DNA of 64,000 nucleotides from Flavobacterium xinjiangense (GCF_900142885.1 NZ_FRCL01000008.1:62001-126000), one strand, 5' to 3'; counted from the first letter of the stretch, positions 35,291-44,496 are shown. A program made the numbers and translations. The notes: generated by a model from the sequence alone, not told the origin.

Positions 35291-35971
35291 ATGAAACTAA
35301 CTAACCAACAACTAACGATTATTACAGAAACTCTTGTTTTGAATGGAGTTGTTTATGATGATATTAAATTAGAATTGATTGATCATATTGCTTCAGAAAT
35401 TGAGGCGGAAACCAGTAATAACGCGAAACCTTTTGAGATTATTTTAAAAGAAGTATTCGAAAAATGGAAGTTACAATTAAGGCCAGCTTCACATAATTTA
35501 TGGCTTGGTAGCGGGTTTTCGGCTCCAAAGATTATTTTAGATAAATTAGCTAATGACAAGAAAAGGGAACTCTTTGCCGGAGCAATTATTATCTGTTTAT
35601 TTACTGTTGCAATTTTATCGATTAATAATAAATTACAGAGTCCATTGGTTTTGTTGGGCATTGTGTTTTTTATAAAAACCGTATCCTTAGTGGGTGCATT
35701 GTTAATGTTAAGCGGTAAATTATTTCTTTTAAAATCTAAAATAAAAAGCACCTATTTATTCCGATTTAACAAAAGTTTTTATTTGATACTGTTTTACGGT
35801 GTTCTTATTGGGATTGGTCTTTTTCCTATTTTACCTTCGAGTAAAAATATAGAAATAAAAGCTATTTCGTTGATTGTAACTTTGACTTATTTGTTCTTAA
35901 TTTACGTAAATCTAAAGCTTTTTTACAAACACTTTCAATTCGAGAAAAAACTATTGATTTCTAACTCATGA
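35291..35971 (+). CDS. Four-helix membrane protein with HAAS-like N-terminal domain (paralogue 2)
   Basis: The 226-residue protein opens with MKLTNQQLTIITETLV and has ELIDHI near 27-32, the same ELxDH helix as its neighbours. About 100 soluble residues and four membrane helices (about 98-116, 120-142, 158-177, 185-207) follow. It is the most diverged of the three. Its stop overlaps the next start in ATGA, so the second and third copies are translationally coupled. Function unknown. Confidence 0.6.
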   Translation: MKLTNQQLTIITETLVLNGVVYDDIKLELIDHIASEIEAETSNNAKPFEIILKEVFEKWKLQLRPASHNLWLGSGFSAPKIILDKLANDKKRELFAGAIIICLFTVAILSINNKLQSPLVLLGIVFFIKTVSLVGALLMLSGKLFLLKSKIKSTYLFRFNKSFYLILFYGVLIGIGLFPILPSSKNIEIKAISLIVTLTYLFLIYVNLKLFYKHFQFEKKLLISNS

Positions 35972-36675
35972 AACTTTCCAAGGAACAAATAGACCAACTT
36001 TTCACCTTCACCCGCCAGCATTATGTAGAATGGTATGACTTGCAATCGGAATTAGTGGATCATTTGGCGAATTCCATCGAAACCGAATGGCAAGAAAATC
36101 CCAAGCTTTCTTTTGACGAAGTCTTAAGCAAGGAATTTAAGAAATTTGGTGTTTTTGGTTTTATGGATGTGGTAGAAAAACGACAAGCGGTTTTGGGTAA
36201 AAAATACAACGGTTTGGTTTGGTACCATTTCAAAGATTTTTTTGGAGTCCCTAAGATTGTATTGACAATTGCGATGACGCTTATATTATTTAGCATTCTC
36301 AAAATAAGTCAGTACAGCGAATGGATTGTTATGTGGCTTTACATCTTTTTGATTTTGTTTACATTTTACGAAATTTTCAAAAACAATAAAATCAAAAAAG
36401 AAAAAAAGCAAACAAAACAAAAAAGATGGTTGTTTGAAGAAATCATAAATCAATATGGAGGTTTTGCAGGAGCCATTATTTTTCCGCTTCACCTGTTTTC
36501 TCGAATGTTTTATCATAGCGAAAAGTATATTGGGAATGACTATTGGACATTGAGTTTAAGTTTCTTTTTCGTTCTTCTTGTCCTCGTGATTTTCATTATT
36601 TTCAAAATTATCCCATCCAAAGCAGAAGAATATTTAATAGCCACTTATCCGGAATATAAATTAAAAACAATGTAA
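35968..36675 (+). CDS. Four-helix membrane protein with HAAS-like N-terminal domain (paralogue 3)
   Basis: The 235-residue protein starts MKLSKEQIDQLFTFT and has WYDLQSELVDHLANSIE near 22-38, close to paralogue 1 (WYELQVELTDHM). PKLSFDEVLSKEFKKFG matches PELTFHQVKQYAENRFG of that protein. Four membrane helices follow in the last 145 residues. With paralogues 1 and 2 it looks like a tandem family expansion controlled by PadR and followed by the ABC genes. Confidence 0.6.
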   Translation: MKLSKEQIDQLFTFTRQHYVEWYDLQSELVDHLANSIETEWQENPKLSFDEVLSKEFKKFGVFGFMDVVEKRQAVLGKKYNGLVWYHFKDFFGVPKIVLTIAMTLILFSILKISQYSEWIVMWLYIFLILFTFYEIFKNNKIKKEKKQTKQKRWLFEEIINQYGGFAGAIIFPLHLFSRMFYHSEKYIGNDYWTLSLSFFFVLLVLVIFIIFKIIPSKAEEYLIATYPEYKLKTM

Positions 36676-36722
36676 CTTTTTTCCTGTTTCTTCTACTTAT
36701 TCGAAAACCAAACCACTTTATT

Positions 36723-38192
36723 ATGTTTAAACGTTTTATTTATCTCGAATGGAAGGCTTTTACACGATCAGCTTCTTTCGCAACTAATTTGGGATTAAAG
36801 ATTTTAATTTTCTTCCTTATTGCTTATTTTTCAATTGTTTTCCTGGCATTAGGAATTGGAGCATTTTATATTCTTAAAAAAATGAACCTTGATCCATTGG
36901 TAACCGTAAATAAATTTCTGATTTACTACCTGTTAATGGATCTGATAATTCGTCTTTTGTTGCAGGCTATACCAGTGATGAACATCAGACCGCTACTGAC
37001 TTTACCAATAAAAAAACCAACAATTGTACATTTCTCTTTAGGAAAAACGATTTTGTCTTTCTTTAATTTTGTCCATGCTTTTTTCTTTATTCCGTTTACG
37101 GTTGTTTTGATTATCGAAGGATATGATGTGGTGAGTGTGATACTTTGGTATTTGGCAATGGTTTCATTGATTTACATCAATAATTTCCTGAATATTTTAT
37201 TGAACAACAAAGACAACTTGTTTGCCATTTTCGTTGGAATTGTGTTAGTTCTGGGAGGTTTTCAATATTATAAGTTTTTTGATATTACCAATTATACTTC
37301 TGTATTTTTTGATGGATTGTTTCATACAAAATGGATGTTTCTACTTCCAGTTTTGATTTTAATGGGATTGTATTATGTTACGTTTCATTTTTTCAAAAAC
37401 AATTTATACTTGGATGCGGGACTTTCGACCAAAAACAAAATTGCTAAAACCGAGGATTTGACTTGGTTAAACCAATTTGGAACTTTAGGAACGTTTTTAA
37501 AAAATGACATCAAATTAATCAAAAGAAATAAACGTTCAAAAACCACGGTAATCATGAGTGTGGTGTTTTTATTTTACGGTTTTCTATTTTTTACCAATAA
37601 AATTGAGGCTTATAATAATCCCATCATGCACATTTTTGCAGGAATTTTTGTTTCGGGAGGATTTTTATTCACTTTCGGTCAATTTGTGCCGAGTTGGGAC
37701 AGCTCCTATTATCAATTAATGATGACACAAAACATTCCTTACAAAGGATATTTGAGTTCAAAATGGTGGCTGATTGTTATCGCCACGGTTGTTTCTACAT
37801 TATTAGCTTCATTTTATTTGTATTTTGGATGGCACGTATATCTTACAATTGTTGTGGGCGCAATTTACAACATTGGAGTCAATTCGCATTTGGTACTTCT
37901 TGCCGGTGCTTACACAAAAACGCCAATAGATTTAGATTCCAGCAAAGGAGCTTTTGGAGATAAAAAAGCTTTCAATATAAACACCATGTTGATTTCATTG
38001 CCAAAATTGTTATTGCCTGTGGCTCTTTATTGGATAGGTTCTAAGGTAATGAATCCCAATTTAGGATTAGCCATGGTCGCTATTGCCGGACTAATAGGTT
38101 TTGCTTTGAGAGACAAAGTTTTTTCTTTAATCGAAAAGGTCTATAAAACCGAAAAATATAAAACCATTGATGCTTACAAGCAAAAGGGTTAA
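36723..38192 (+). CDS. DUF5687 family membrane protein (ABC-type permease partner)
   Basis: The 489-residue integral membrane protein has about twelve helices and the DUF5687 opening FKRFIYLEWKAFTRSASF. A central cytoplasmic loop contains LKNDIKLIKRNKRSK (near 259-273), resembling coupling loops of ABC-2 permeases. It is followed 59 bases later by an ATPase gene, so the two likely form an ABC exporter or membrane-remodelling complex. Substrate unknown. The function is inferred from the partner. Confidence 0.75.
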   Translation: MFKRFIYLEWKAFTRSASFATNLGLKILIFFLIAYFSIVFLALGIGAFYILKKMNLDPLVTVNKFLIYYLLMDLIIRLLLQAIPVMNIRPLLTLPIKKPTIVHFSLGKTILSFFNFVHAFFFIPFTVVLIIEGYDVVSVILWYLAMVSLIYINNFLNILLNNKDNLFAIFVGIVLVLGGFQYYKFFDITNYTSVFFDGLFHTKWMFLLPVLILMGLYYVTFHFFKNNLYLDAGLSTKNKIAKTEDLTWLNQFGTLGTFLKNDIKLIKRNKRSKTTVIMSVVFLFYGFLFFTNKIEAYNNPIMHIFAGIFVSGGFLFTFGQFVPSWDSSYYQLMMTQNIPYKGYLSSKWWLIVIATVVSTLLASFYLYFGWHVYLTIVVGAIYNIGVNSHLVLLAGAYTKTPIDLDSSKGAFGDKKAFNINTMLISLPKLLLPVALYWIGSKVMNPNLGLAMVAIAGLIGFALRDKVFSLIEKVYKTEKYKTIDAYKQKG

Positions 38193-38251
38193 CAGTCAAT
38201 TTTCATAAGCGATTAACCAAATCAACCAATAACCGATTAAACTTTTTTAAA

Positions 38252-38947
38252 ATGATACAAGTAAACAACCTTTCAAAAACATATAACGGAACCACAGTTC
38301 TAAACATTGAAACGCTTGAGATTCCAAAAGGACAAAGTTTTGGATTAGTAGGCAATAACGGAGCCGGAAAAACTACTTTTTTCAGTCTTTTATTGGATTT
38401 AATCCAGCCTTCAACTGGAAATATTATCAACAATGACGTTCAGGTAAACACCAGCGAAAACTGGAAACCTTTCACCGCCTCTTTTCTGGACGAAAGCTTT
38501 TTAATTGGCTACTTAACACCCGAAGAATACTTTTATTTCATAGGTGATTTACGTGGTCAAAACAAAGCCGATATTGATGCTTTGTTAGCGAAACACGAAG
38601 AATTCTTTAATGGAGAAATCCTTAAAAACAAAAAATATTTGCGCGATTTATCCAAAGGAAACCAAAAGAAAGTTGGAATTATTGCCACACTAATTGGAAA
38701 TCCGGAAGTAGTGATTCTTGACGAACCATTTGCTAATCTAGACCCGACAACGGTTAACAGATTAAAAAAAATCATTAAAGAACTAGCCGAAAATCCAAAT
38801 GTTACCGTGTTAGTTTCCAGTCATGATTTAATGCATACTGTTGAGGTTTGTGATAGAATCGTCGCATTAAACAAAGGCGAAATTGTAAAAGATATTCAAA
38901 CATCAAGAGAGACGCTGCAGGAGTTAGAACTGTTTTTTGCGGTTTAA
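38252..38947 (+). CDS. ABC transporter ATP-binding protein
   Basis: A 231-residue nucleotide-binding subunit with Walker A GNNGAGKTT (about 34-42), a signature-like LSKGNQKKVG (near 133-142), Walker B VVILDEPFANLDP (near 152-164) and the switch histidine in LVSSHDL (near 188-194). The length fits export-type ABC-2 ATPases. It acts with the DUF5687 protein and is the last gene of the PadR-led cluster before a repeat element. Confidence 0.9.
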   Translation: MIQVNNLSKTYNGTTVLNIETLEIPKGQSFGLVGNNGAGKTTFFSLLLDLIQPSTGNIINNDVQVNTSENWKPFTASFLDESFLIGYLTPEEYFYFIGDLRGQNKADIDALLAKHEEFFNGEILKNKKYLRDLSKGNQKKVGIIATLIGNPEVVILDEPFANLDPTTVNRLKKIIKELAENPNVTVLVSSHDLMHTVEVCDRIVALNKGEIVKDIQTSRETLQELELFFAV

Positions 38948-38959
38948 AATTTAATTTGG

Positions 38960-39060
38960 GCGTGACCCGGAAAGAAAAATTCCGGGTCGGGCTTTTCGCT
39001 CTCAATCTTTTTTATTCTTAAAAAAGAATAAAAAAGGATTTCCGCTGCACTCCCTCACGC
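38960..39060. repeat. REP-like extragenic element with two hairpins and inverted ends
   Basis: About 101 bases bounded by GCGTGA and its inverse TCACGC. Inside are a perfect 9-bp hairpin (38964-38972 with 38980-38988, GACCCGGAA and inverse) and a 13-bp hairpin (39007-39019 with 39024-39036). The layout, including GGTCGGGCTTTTCGCT and CCGCTGCACTCCCT segments, resembles an extragenic repeat I recall from many Flavobacterium genomes. It does not encode protein. Confidence 0.75.
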
Positions 39061-39178
39061 AGAACCGGGAATCAAAAAGAAACCTAATAATTTCCACTAT
39101 ATCAAAAAGAAACGTATTTTTACAAGTCATTATACTAAAAGGTATTTTTAAAAGTTAATTGATAAAAAACGTTTACCA

Positions 39179-41797
39179 TTGAAAACCAACACATTTAGGC
39201 AACTAATTTCTATAGGATTTTTGTTATTTTTGATAGCATGTTCTACCAAGAAGGATACTTTTTTGGCTAGAAAATCACATGCTTTAAGCACTAAATACAA
39301 TATTCTCTACAATGGTCAAATAGGATTAGATAAAGGTGTGGTTGGCATAAAAGCAAATAGCAAGGACGATTTTTGGAAGCGTTTGCCTATTGAAAAAATG
39401 CAAATTAAAGAGGATTTCATTGCAGGAGAAAAACCCAAAAATGCTGATTTTGAATTAGCGGAAACCAAAGCTACAAAGGCAATTCAGAAACATTCCATGA
39501 ATATTGATGGAAGAGAGAAAAACAGCCAGATTGACGAAGCTTATTTATTGCTTGGTAAATCCCGATATTACGATCAAAGATTTGTTCCTGCACTAGACGC
39601 GTTTAATTATATTTTATACAAATATCCCAACAGCAGTAATATTTATGAAGCCAAAATTTGGCGCGAAAAAACCAATATGCGTTTAGGTAACGATGCTTTG
39701 GTGGTTAAAAATATATCCAAACTTCTAGACGAACAAAAACTTAGCAATCAGGTTGTGGCTAATGCCAATGCACTTTTATCAGAAGCTTTTCTGAATCTGG
39801 AGGAAAAAGACAGTGCTGTGGCAAAATTAAAAATTGCCGAAGAATACACTAAAATCAAGGCTGAAAAAGCCAGATATCGTTTTATACTGGGACAATTGTA
39901 TGAAGAACTAGGAAAAAAAGACAGTGCAATGTACAGTTATCAGTCGGTTATTGACATGAAAAGAAAAGCGGCAAGAGAATATGTGATTCAAGCTCAAGCC
40001 AAAAAAGCGCAACTGTTTGATTATGAAAAAGGAGATACGACTGTCTTTTCAAAAACATTTAAAACGCTTGTTGCCGATCGAGAAAACCGACCTTTTTTAG
40101 ATGTGATTTACTATCAGATGGGAGTGTTTCACGATAAAAATAACAACCAGAAACAAGCCTTAAAGTATTACAACTCTTCTCTTAAAAAAGCAACAACAGA
40201 CCAATATTTAATTGCCTCTAATTATCGAAATTTAGGAAACATGTATTTCAAAAATGCCGAATATCCAATCGCGGCAAAGTATTATGACAGTACATTAGTA
40301 AAACTGGATTCAAAATCGAGAGGATTTCTTCAAAAAAAAATTAGAAAGAATCTCGATGAAGTTATTGCATACGATCTCATTGCAAAAAAAAATGATAGTA
40401 TTATTAACATTATTTCTTTATCAAAAAGTGACAGGATATCGTATTTTGAAAACTACATCGTTAAGTTGAAAAGGGCTGATAAAGCTAAGAGCATTTTAGA
40501 AGAGAAGCAGAAAGTAAAGAGTGGTAATATTGGAAGAAACACTAGTGGAATGTCAGAAGGATCATTCGTAGCATATAAAGAAATGCGAACATTAACTAAG
40601 AAAAAAACCTTGGAACCACCTTCAATATCCGAGAACTTCATTAAGGGAGTTGCAGAGGTCTTTTATTTCTATAATCCAGTATTGGTTGCTTTTGGAAATC
40701 TAGAATTCAAAAAAGTCTGGGGAGAAAGATTATTAAACCGAAATTGGAGATTGTCTGACAAAAACAGTATCATAGTTTGGAGAGACACCCTAAACAATAA
40801 TTCAACAATACTGAAGATAAAATCAGTTTCGGAAGAAATACAAGAAAGATACACTGTGGATTATTATCTCAAATTGCTTCCATTGGAACAAATTAGAATA
40901 GATAGCATCGTAAAAGAGCGTAACAATGCCTATTATCAGCTTGGTATTATCTATAAAGAAAAATTCAAAGAATATCAATTAGCCAGCATTAAGTTTGAAC
41001 AGCTGTTGAGATATAATCCAGAAAAAAAACTAATTCCTTCGGTTATGTACAATTTATATAAAATATATCAAATTATAGATATCTCCAAAGCGGAGCCAAT
41101 GAAAAAAAGAGTTTTGAACGAATACCCAAATTCTCGTTACGTCCAAATGATAAATAATGCCAGTGAGGCTTTAGTCAATGAAACTGAAAGTGAATATAAT
41201 AAATGGTATAAATTATATCGAGAAGAACAATTTTTGACTGTATTAGAAAAAGCGGATGCATTGATTAGTCAGTTTTCAGGCGATGAAATTGTGTCTAAAT
41301 TTGAACTGCTTAAAGCGAATGCAATTGGAAAATTAAGAGGAGTAGCAGCTTATAAAAATGCATTGCAATATGTTGCGGATAATTATCCAAATAGTGAAGA
41401 AGGGAAAAATGCACAAGAAATTGTTACGACTCAGATTCCGTTTTTAGAACAAATGAATTTTAATACAACCGATACTAAAAACTGGAAAATTCTTTATAAA
41501 GTGGGTACTCGAGAAGATAAAAATACAAAAGCAATTGAAGATAAAATCAAGAAATTCAATACTGTTGAAAACTTTCAAAATCTAACTTTTTCCTATGATG
41601 TTTACACCGAAAAGGAAAATTTCATCACGATTCACGGCATTAATTCAGAAGTTTATGCAAACACAATTGTTAAAGCATTAAAAGAAGATAAAAAATATAA
41701 AATCGATGAACCTGCTATTGTGATTTCTAATGAAAATTACAAAGTGATTCAGATTAAGAAGAATCTTGATGCGTATTTAGCACCAAAAAATCAATAA
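39179..41797 (+). CDS. sprE: SprE/PorW, TPR lipoprotein of type IX secretion and gliding
   Basis: An 872-residue lipoprotein (lipobox FLIAC, Cys21) with many tetratricopeptide-like helical repeats (for example residues about 116-165, 190-260, 310-370). SprE (PorW) is required for gliding and type IX secretion in Flavobacterium johnsoniae, where the protein is of the same length. It acts at the outer-membrane/periplasm side of the secretion complex. The start is TTG at 39179; the signal peptide begins right there and no ATG fits. It is followed 2 bases later by the bactofilin gene. Confidence 0.87.
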   Translation: MKTNTFRQLISIGFLLFLIACSTKKDTFLARKSHALSTKYNILYNGQIGLDKGVVGIKANSKDDFWKRLPIEKMQIKEDFIAGEKPKNADFELAETKATKAIQKHSMNIDGREKNSQIDEAYLLLGKSRYYDQRFVPALDAFNYILYKYPNSSNIYEAKIWREKTNMRLGNDALVVKNISKLLDEQKLSNQVVANANALLSEAFLNLEEKDSAVAKLKIAEEYTKIKAEKARYRFILGQLYEELGKKDSAMYSYQSVIDMKRKAAREYVIQAQAKKAQLFDYEKGDTTVFSKTFKTLVADRENRPFLDVIYYQMGVFHDKNNNQKQALKYYNSSLKKATTDQYLIASNYRNLGNMYFKNAEYPIAAKYYDSTLVKLDSKSRGFLQKKIRKNLDEVIAYDLIAKKNDSIINIISLSKSDRISYFENYIVKLKRADKAKSILEEKQKVKSGNIGRNTSGMSEGSFVAYKEMRTLTKKKTLEPPSISENFIKGVAEVFYFYNPVLVAFGNLEFKKVWGERLLNRNWRLSDKNSIIVWRDTLNNNSTILKIKSVSEEIQERYTVDYYLKLLPLEQIRIDSIVKERNNAYYQLGIIYKEKFKEYQLASIKFEQLLRYNPEKKLIPSVMYNLYKIYQIIDISKAEPMKKRVLNEYPNSRYVQMINNASEALVNETESEYNKWYKLYREEQFLTVLEKADALISQFSGDEIVSKFELLKANAIGKLRGVAAYKNALQYVADNYPNSEEGKNAQEIVTTQIPFLEQMNFNTTDTKNWKILYKVGTREDKNTKAIEDKIKKFNTVENFQNLTFSYDVYTEKENFITIHGINSEVYANTIVKALKEDKKYKIDEPAIVISNENYKVIQIKKNLDAYLAPKNQ

Positions 41798-41799
41798 CC

Positions 41800-42207
41800 A
41801 TGTTTGATAAAAAGCCAAAATCGTATACAGACCTTCTCGGTAAAACCAACAGAATTGTTGAAGGGACTATTATAAAAGGAGATATTATTTCTCAGGCTGA
41901 TTTTAGATTGGATGGAGAATTAATTGGTAATTTCCAATCCAGCGGGAAAATAGTGATTGGACCTGCAGGAAGTGTTACCGGCGATATTATATGCAAAAAT
42001 GCAGATATAGAAGGGAAATTTGATGGTAAGATTCAAGTTGCAGAAGTCCTGAATGTAAAATCAAAATCAAGTATTCATGGAGAAGTGGTCTGTGGCAAAT
42101 TAGCTGTAGAACCAGGTGCTGATTTTAGCGCTTCGTGCACTATGAAAACCAATATAAAGAATCTAATGCCTGATGATGGACAACAAGCCCAACAAAAAAC
42201 AAGCTAG
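41800..42207 (+). CDS. Bactofilin (polymer-forming cytoskeletal protein)
   Basis: A 135-residue bactofilin. The core of short beta-helix repeats (TIIKGDIISQADFRLDG near 21-37 and IVIGPAGSVTGDI near 51-63) has glycine and hydrophobic spacing. Flexible ends include the glutamine-rich C-terminus. Bactofilins polymerise without nucleotide and organise envelope synthesis. It starts directly after sprE, and its last 35 bases overlap the atpZ-like gene in another frame, tying gliding, cytoskeleton and ATP synthase genes in one transcript. Confidence 0.9.
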   Translation: MFDKKPKSYTDLLGKTNRIVEGTIIKGDIISQADFRLDGELIGNFQSSGKIVIGPAGSVTGDIICKNADIEGKFDGKIQVAEVLNVKSKSSIHGEVVCGKLAVEPGADFSASCTMKTNIKNLMPDDGQQAQQKTS

Positions 42208-42403
42208 TAAATGGCTCGCTTTGATAAATATCCCAATTCAAATGGGGGCGATTATCTTTCTGTTTTCCTTCCTTGGAAACTGGTTAGACGAAAATCATCC
42301 CAGTCCCAAAGTATATTACAACAAGATTTTAGTGATGGTTGGAGTCGCATTAGCCTTATATAATGTGATAAGACAAGTTAACGAAATCAATAAATCACAA
42401 TAA
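42173..42403 (+). CDS. AtpZ/AtpI-like ATP synthase accessory protein
   Basis: A 76-residue protein with two membrane helices (about 17-35 and 48-64), a polar loop with LDENHP and the conserved GNWLD element. This is the plan of AtpZ/AtpI proteins that precede the ATP synthase genes and help c-ring assembly or ion supply. It overlaps the bactofilin gene by 35 bases. Confidence 0.82.
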   Translation: MMDNKPNKKQASKWLALINIPIQMGAIIFLFSFLGNWLDENHPSPKVYYNKILVMVGVALALYNVIRQVNEINKSQ

Positions 42404-42458
42404 ATTACCAATAAAAACAACGTTAAAACCTATAAATTGCCTTGAGTTTTTTTGACTT

Positions 42459-42869
42459 ATGGTAAAATACAATCTCATGAATTTAAAAAATTACAAACCG
42501 CTTTTAAGTTTAGCATTGCTGATAATAGTAGCGTATATTCTACACAAAGTTATTTTTTACAGTTTTAATATAGATGACAGCGCTTTTCATTATTCGATAG
42601 AAAAATTATATTTGATATTTTCAGTTTTGTCTGTAATAGTTTTTGTTGTTTTGTTGAAAGTAAAAGAACAAAGTTTTGATAATATTGGAATGTCATTTCT
42701 ATTGAGTACAAGCGTTAAAATGGTTGTTTGTTATTTGATTTTAAGGCCTGTATTGCAAGCGTCAGGTGAGAATAGTATCATTGAGAAAAGGAATTTTTTT
42801 GCAATGTTTATTCTCTTTTTAGCAATGGAAACCATCCTTACTATACGAATATTAAACAAAAATCAATAA
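42459..42869 (+). CDS. DUF6168-like four-helix membrane protein before atpB
   Basis: The 136-residue protein has four helices at about 14-31, 45-64, 74-92 and 106-126. A protein of this layout is regularly found between atpZ and atpB in flavobacteria, and I match it to DUF6168 from memory. It occupies the AtpI position, so a role in ATP synthase assembly is likely but unproven. The start may be ATG 42459 or ATG 42477 (MNLKNYKPLL), which lies before the first helix. Confidence 0.65.
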   Translation: MVKYNLMNLKNYKPLLSLALLIIVAYILHKVIFYSFNIDDSAFHYSIEKLYLIFSVLSVIVFVVLLKVKEQSFDNIGMSFLLSTSVKMVVCYLILRPVLQASGENSIIEKRNFFAMFILFLAMETILTIRILNKNQ

Positions 42870-42940
42870 ACAAGGAGTTTTATAAGCAGAATGCGCGAAA
42901 AATAAATTTTTTATATGCTTTTGAATATTAATAAAAAATG

Positions 42941-42948
42941 TACCTTTG
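42941..42948 (+). promoter_or_regulatory. Promoter of the atpB-atpG operon
   Basis: TACCTTTG fits TAnnTTTG. A TTTTG at 42919-42923 lies 17 bases upstream, matching the Bacteroidetes -33/-7 layout. The atpB start is 44 bases downstream. This is the most complete promoter in the window. Confidence 0.6.
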
Positions 42949-42991
42949 CACCAAATTTTAGAAACGTAATAAATTAAGATATTTAACTGTT

Positions 42992-44146
42992 ATGGTGATT
43001 TCAAACAAACCACTTAGATTTATAATAGCGACATTAGTAGCGTGTCTTCCTTTAATTAGTTTTGCAAATCCTGAACAGGATACTGTAAAAGTACAAACTG
43101 AAGTTGCTCATCAGGCAACCGAAGAAGGTCATGAAGGAGCTCATGCTGAACCAACAGATGTAAAATCTAAAATTAAAGCATTTATTGGTCATCACGTTTT
43201 AGATTCCCATGACTTTACATTTTTTTCAGATGAAGTAGAAGGAAAACATTACGGTTTTTCTTTACCTGTAATTATTTGGGATAATGGTCTGCACGTTTTT
43301 TCTTCGGCTAAATTCGAACACGGTGAAGCTGTAGCAGAATCAAATGGAAATTACTACAAAATAAACCACCACGACGGTAAAATATACAAAACTGACGCTT
43401 CAGGTACAATAACTGAAGACGAAAAAACAGGTTTCCCAACTAATGTTCGTCCGATAGATTTTTCTATAACAAAAACAGTTTTGTCTATAATGATTGCTTC
43501 ATTATTGATGTTTTTAATATTTGCTGGATTGGCAAAATCATACGCTAAAAACAAAGGAATTGCTTCTGGAGTTGGAAGAATTTTTGAGCCGGTTGTATTA
43601 TATATCCGTGACGAAATCGCTATTCCAAACATTGGCGAAAAGCACTACAAGAAATACATGAGTTATTTATTGACTATATTTTTCTTCGTATTATTCTTAA
43701 ACATATTTGGTTTAATGCCATTTGGAATCAATGTAACAGGAAATTTAACCATTACATTTTCATTGGCTATCCTGACATTTTTAATCACGAACCTTACGGC
43801 AAATAAAAATTACTGGGGGCACATTTTTTGGATGCCTGGTGTGCCTAAAGCAATGCGAATCGTTTTAGCGCCTATTGAATTGTTAGGTATTTTTATTAAA
43901 CCTTTTTCATTGATGATACGTTTGTATGCAAATATTTTTGCAGGACATATTGTATTGATGAGTATTATTGGTTTAATGTTTATCTTTAAAAGCTGGTTAG
44001 GAAGCACTTTATCATTTGGATTGTCATTTGTACTTTCTATTCTTGAAATATTAGTAGCTTTTTTACAAGCGTATATTTTTACCATGTTATCTGCATTGTA
44101 CTTTGGTTCAGCGGTAGAGGAACATCATCATGAGGAAGCTCATTAA
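42992..44146 (+). CDS. atpB: F0F1 ATP synthase subunit a
   Basis: A 384-residue proton-channel subunit. A cleavable-looking signal sequence (1 to about 24, ending ISFA) and a periplasmic extension of about 130 residues precede the membrane core. The essential arginine is in MIRLYANIFAGH (near 308-319). The long N-terminal extension with a histidine-rich start is typical of Bacteroidetes subunit a. The C-terminus ends in HHHEEAH. Confidence 0.95.
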   Translation: MVISNKPLRFIIATLVACLPLISFANPEQDTVKVQTEVAHQATEEGHEGAHAEPTDVKSKIKAFIGHHVLDSHDFTFFSDEVEGKHYGFSLPVIIWDNGLHVFSSAKFEHGEAVAESNGNYYKINHHDGKIYKTDASGTITEDEKTGFPTNVRPIDFSITKTVLSIMIASLLMFLIFAGLAKSYAKNKGIASGVGRIFEPVVLYIRDEIAIPNIGEKHYKKYMSYLLTIFFFVLFLNIFGLMPFGINVTGNLTITFSLAILTFLITNLTANKNYWGHIFWMPGVPKAMRIVLAPIELLGIFIKPFSLMIRLYANIFAGHIVLMSIIGLMFIFKSWLGSTLSFGLSFVLSILEILVAFLQAYIFTMLSALYFGSAVEEHHHEEAH

Positions 44147-44179
44147 TAAATTGAATGTTTAATTTTTAATATATATATT

Positions 44180-44371
44180 ATGCAAATTCCAACTATTGTA
44201 GGAGCAGGGTTAATTGTAATCGGAGCAGGTTTAGGTATTGGTAGAATTGGTGGTTCAGCAATGGACGCTATTGCTCGTCAACCAGAAGCTTCAGGAAAAA
44301 TCCAAACAGCTATGCTTATCGCAGCTGCACTTATTGAAGGTATTGGTTTCGCTGCGTTATTCGCATCTTAA
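44180..44371 (+). CDS. atpE: F0F1 ATP synthase subunit c
   Basis: A 63-residue hairpin of two helices joined by the polar RQPE loop (33-36), with the ion-binding carboxylate Glu53 in ALIEG. It forms the rotor ring. The glycine-rich first helix (GAGLGIGRIGG) is normal. It is followed by a stable hairpin that separates it from atpF. Confidence 0.96.
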   Translation: MQIPTIVGAGLIVIGAGLGIGRIGGSAMDAIARQPEASGKIQTAMLIAAALIEGIGFAALFAS

Positions 44372-44381
44372 TTAAAACTCA

Positions 44382-44422
44382 AAAAACAATAGTTGCAACG
44401 GTTGGTTGTAACTATTGTTTTT
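44382..44422 (+). terminator. Hairpin with T-run between atpE and atpF
   Basis: An 18-bp stem (44382-44399 with 44405-44422) contains one G-T pair and has a 5-base loop, with A-run and T-run ends. Inside the operon it could act as an attenuator, or as a 3' stabiliser that keeps atpE mRNA more abundant than the downstream cistrons. Confidence 0.75.
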
Positions 44423-44496
44423 AAAATTAAAACATTACAAATTGCTTTTTTATGAGCAATAAAAAAATCATAATTTAAAATTTATAATTATATATA

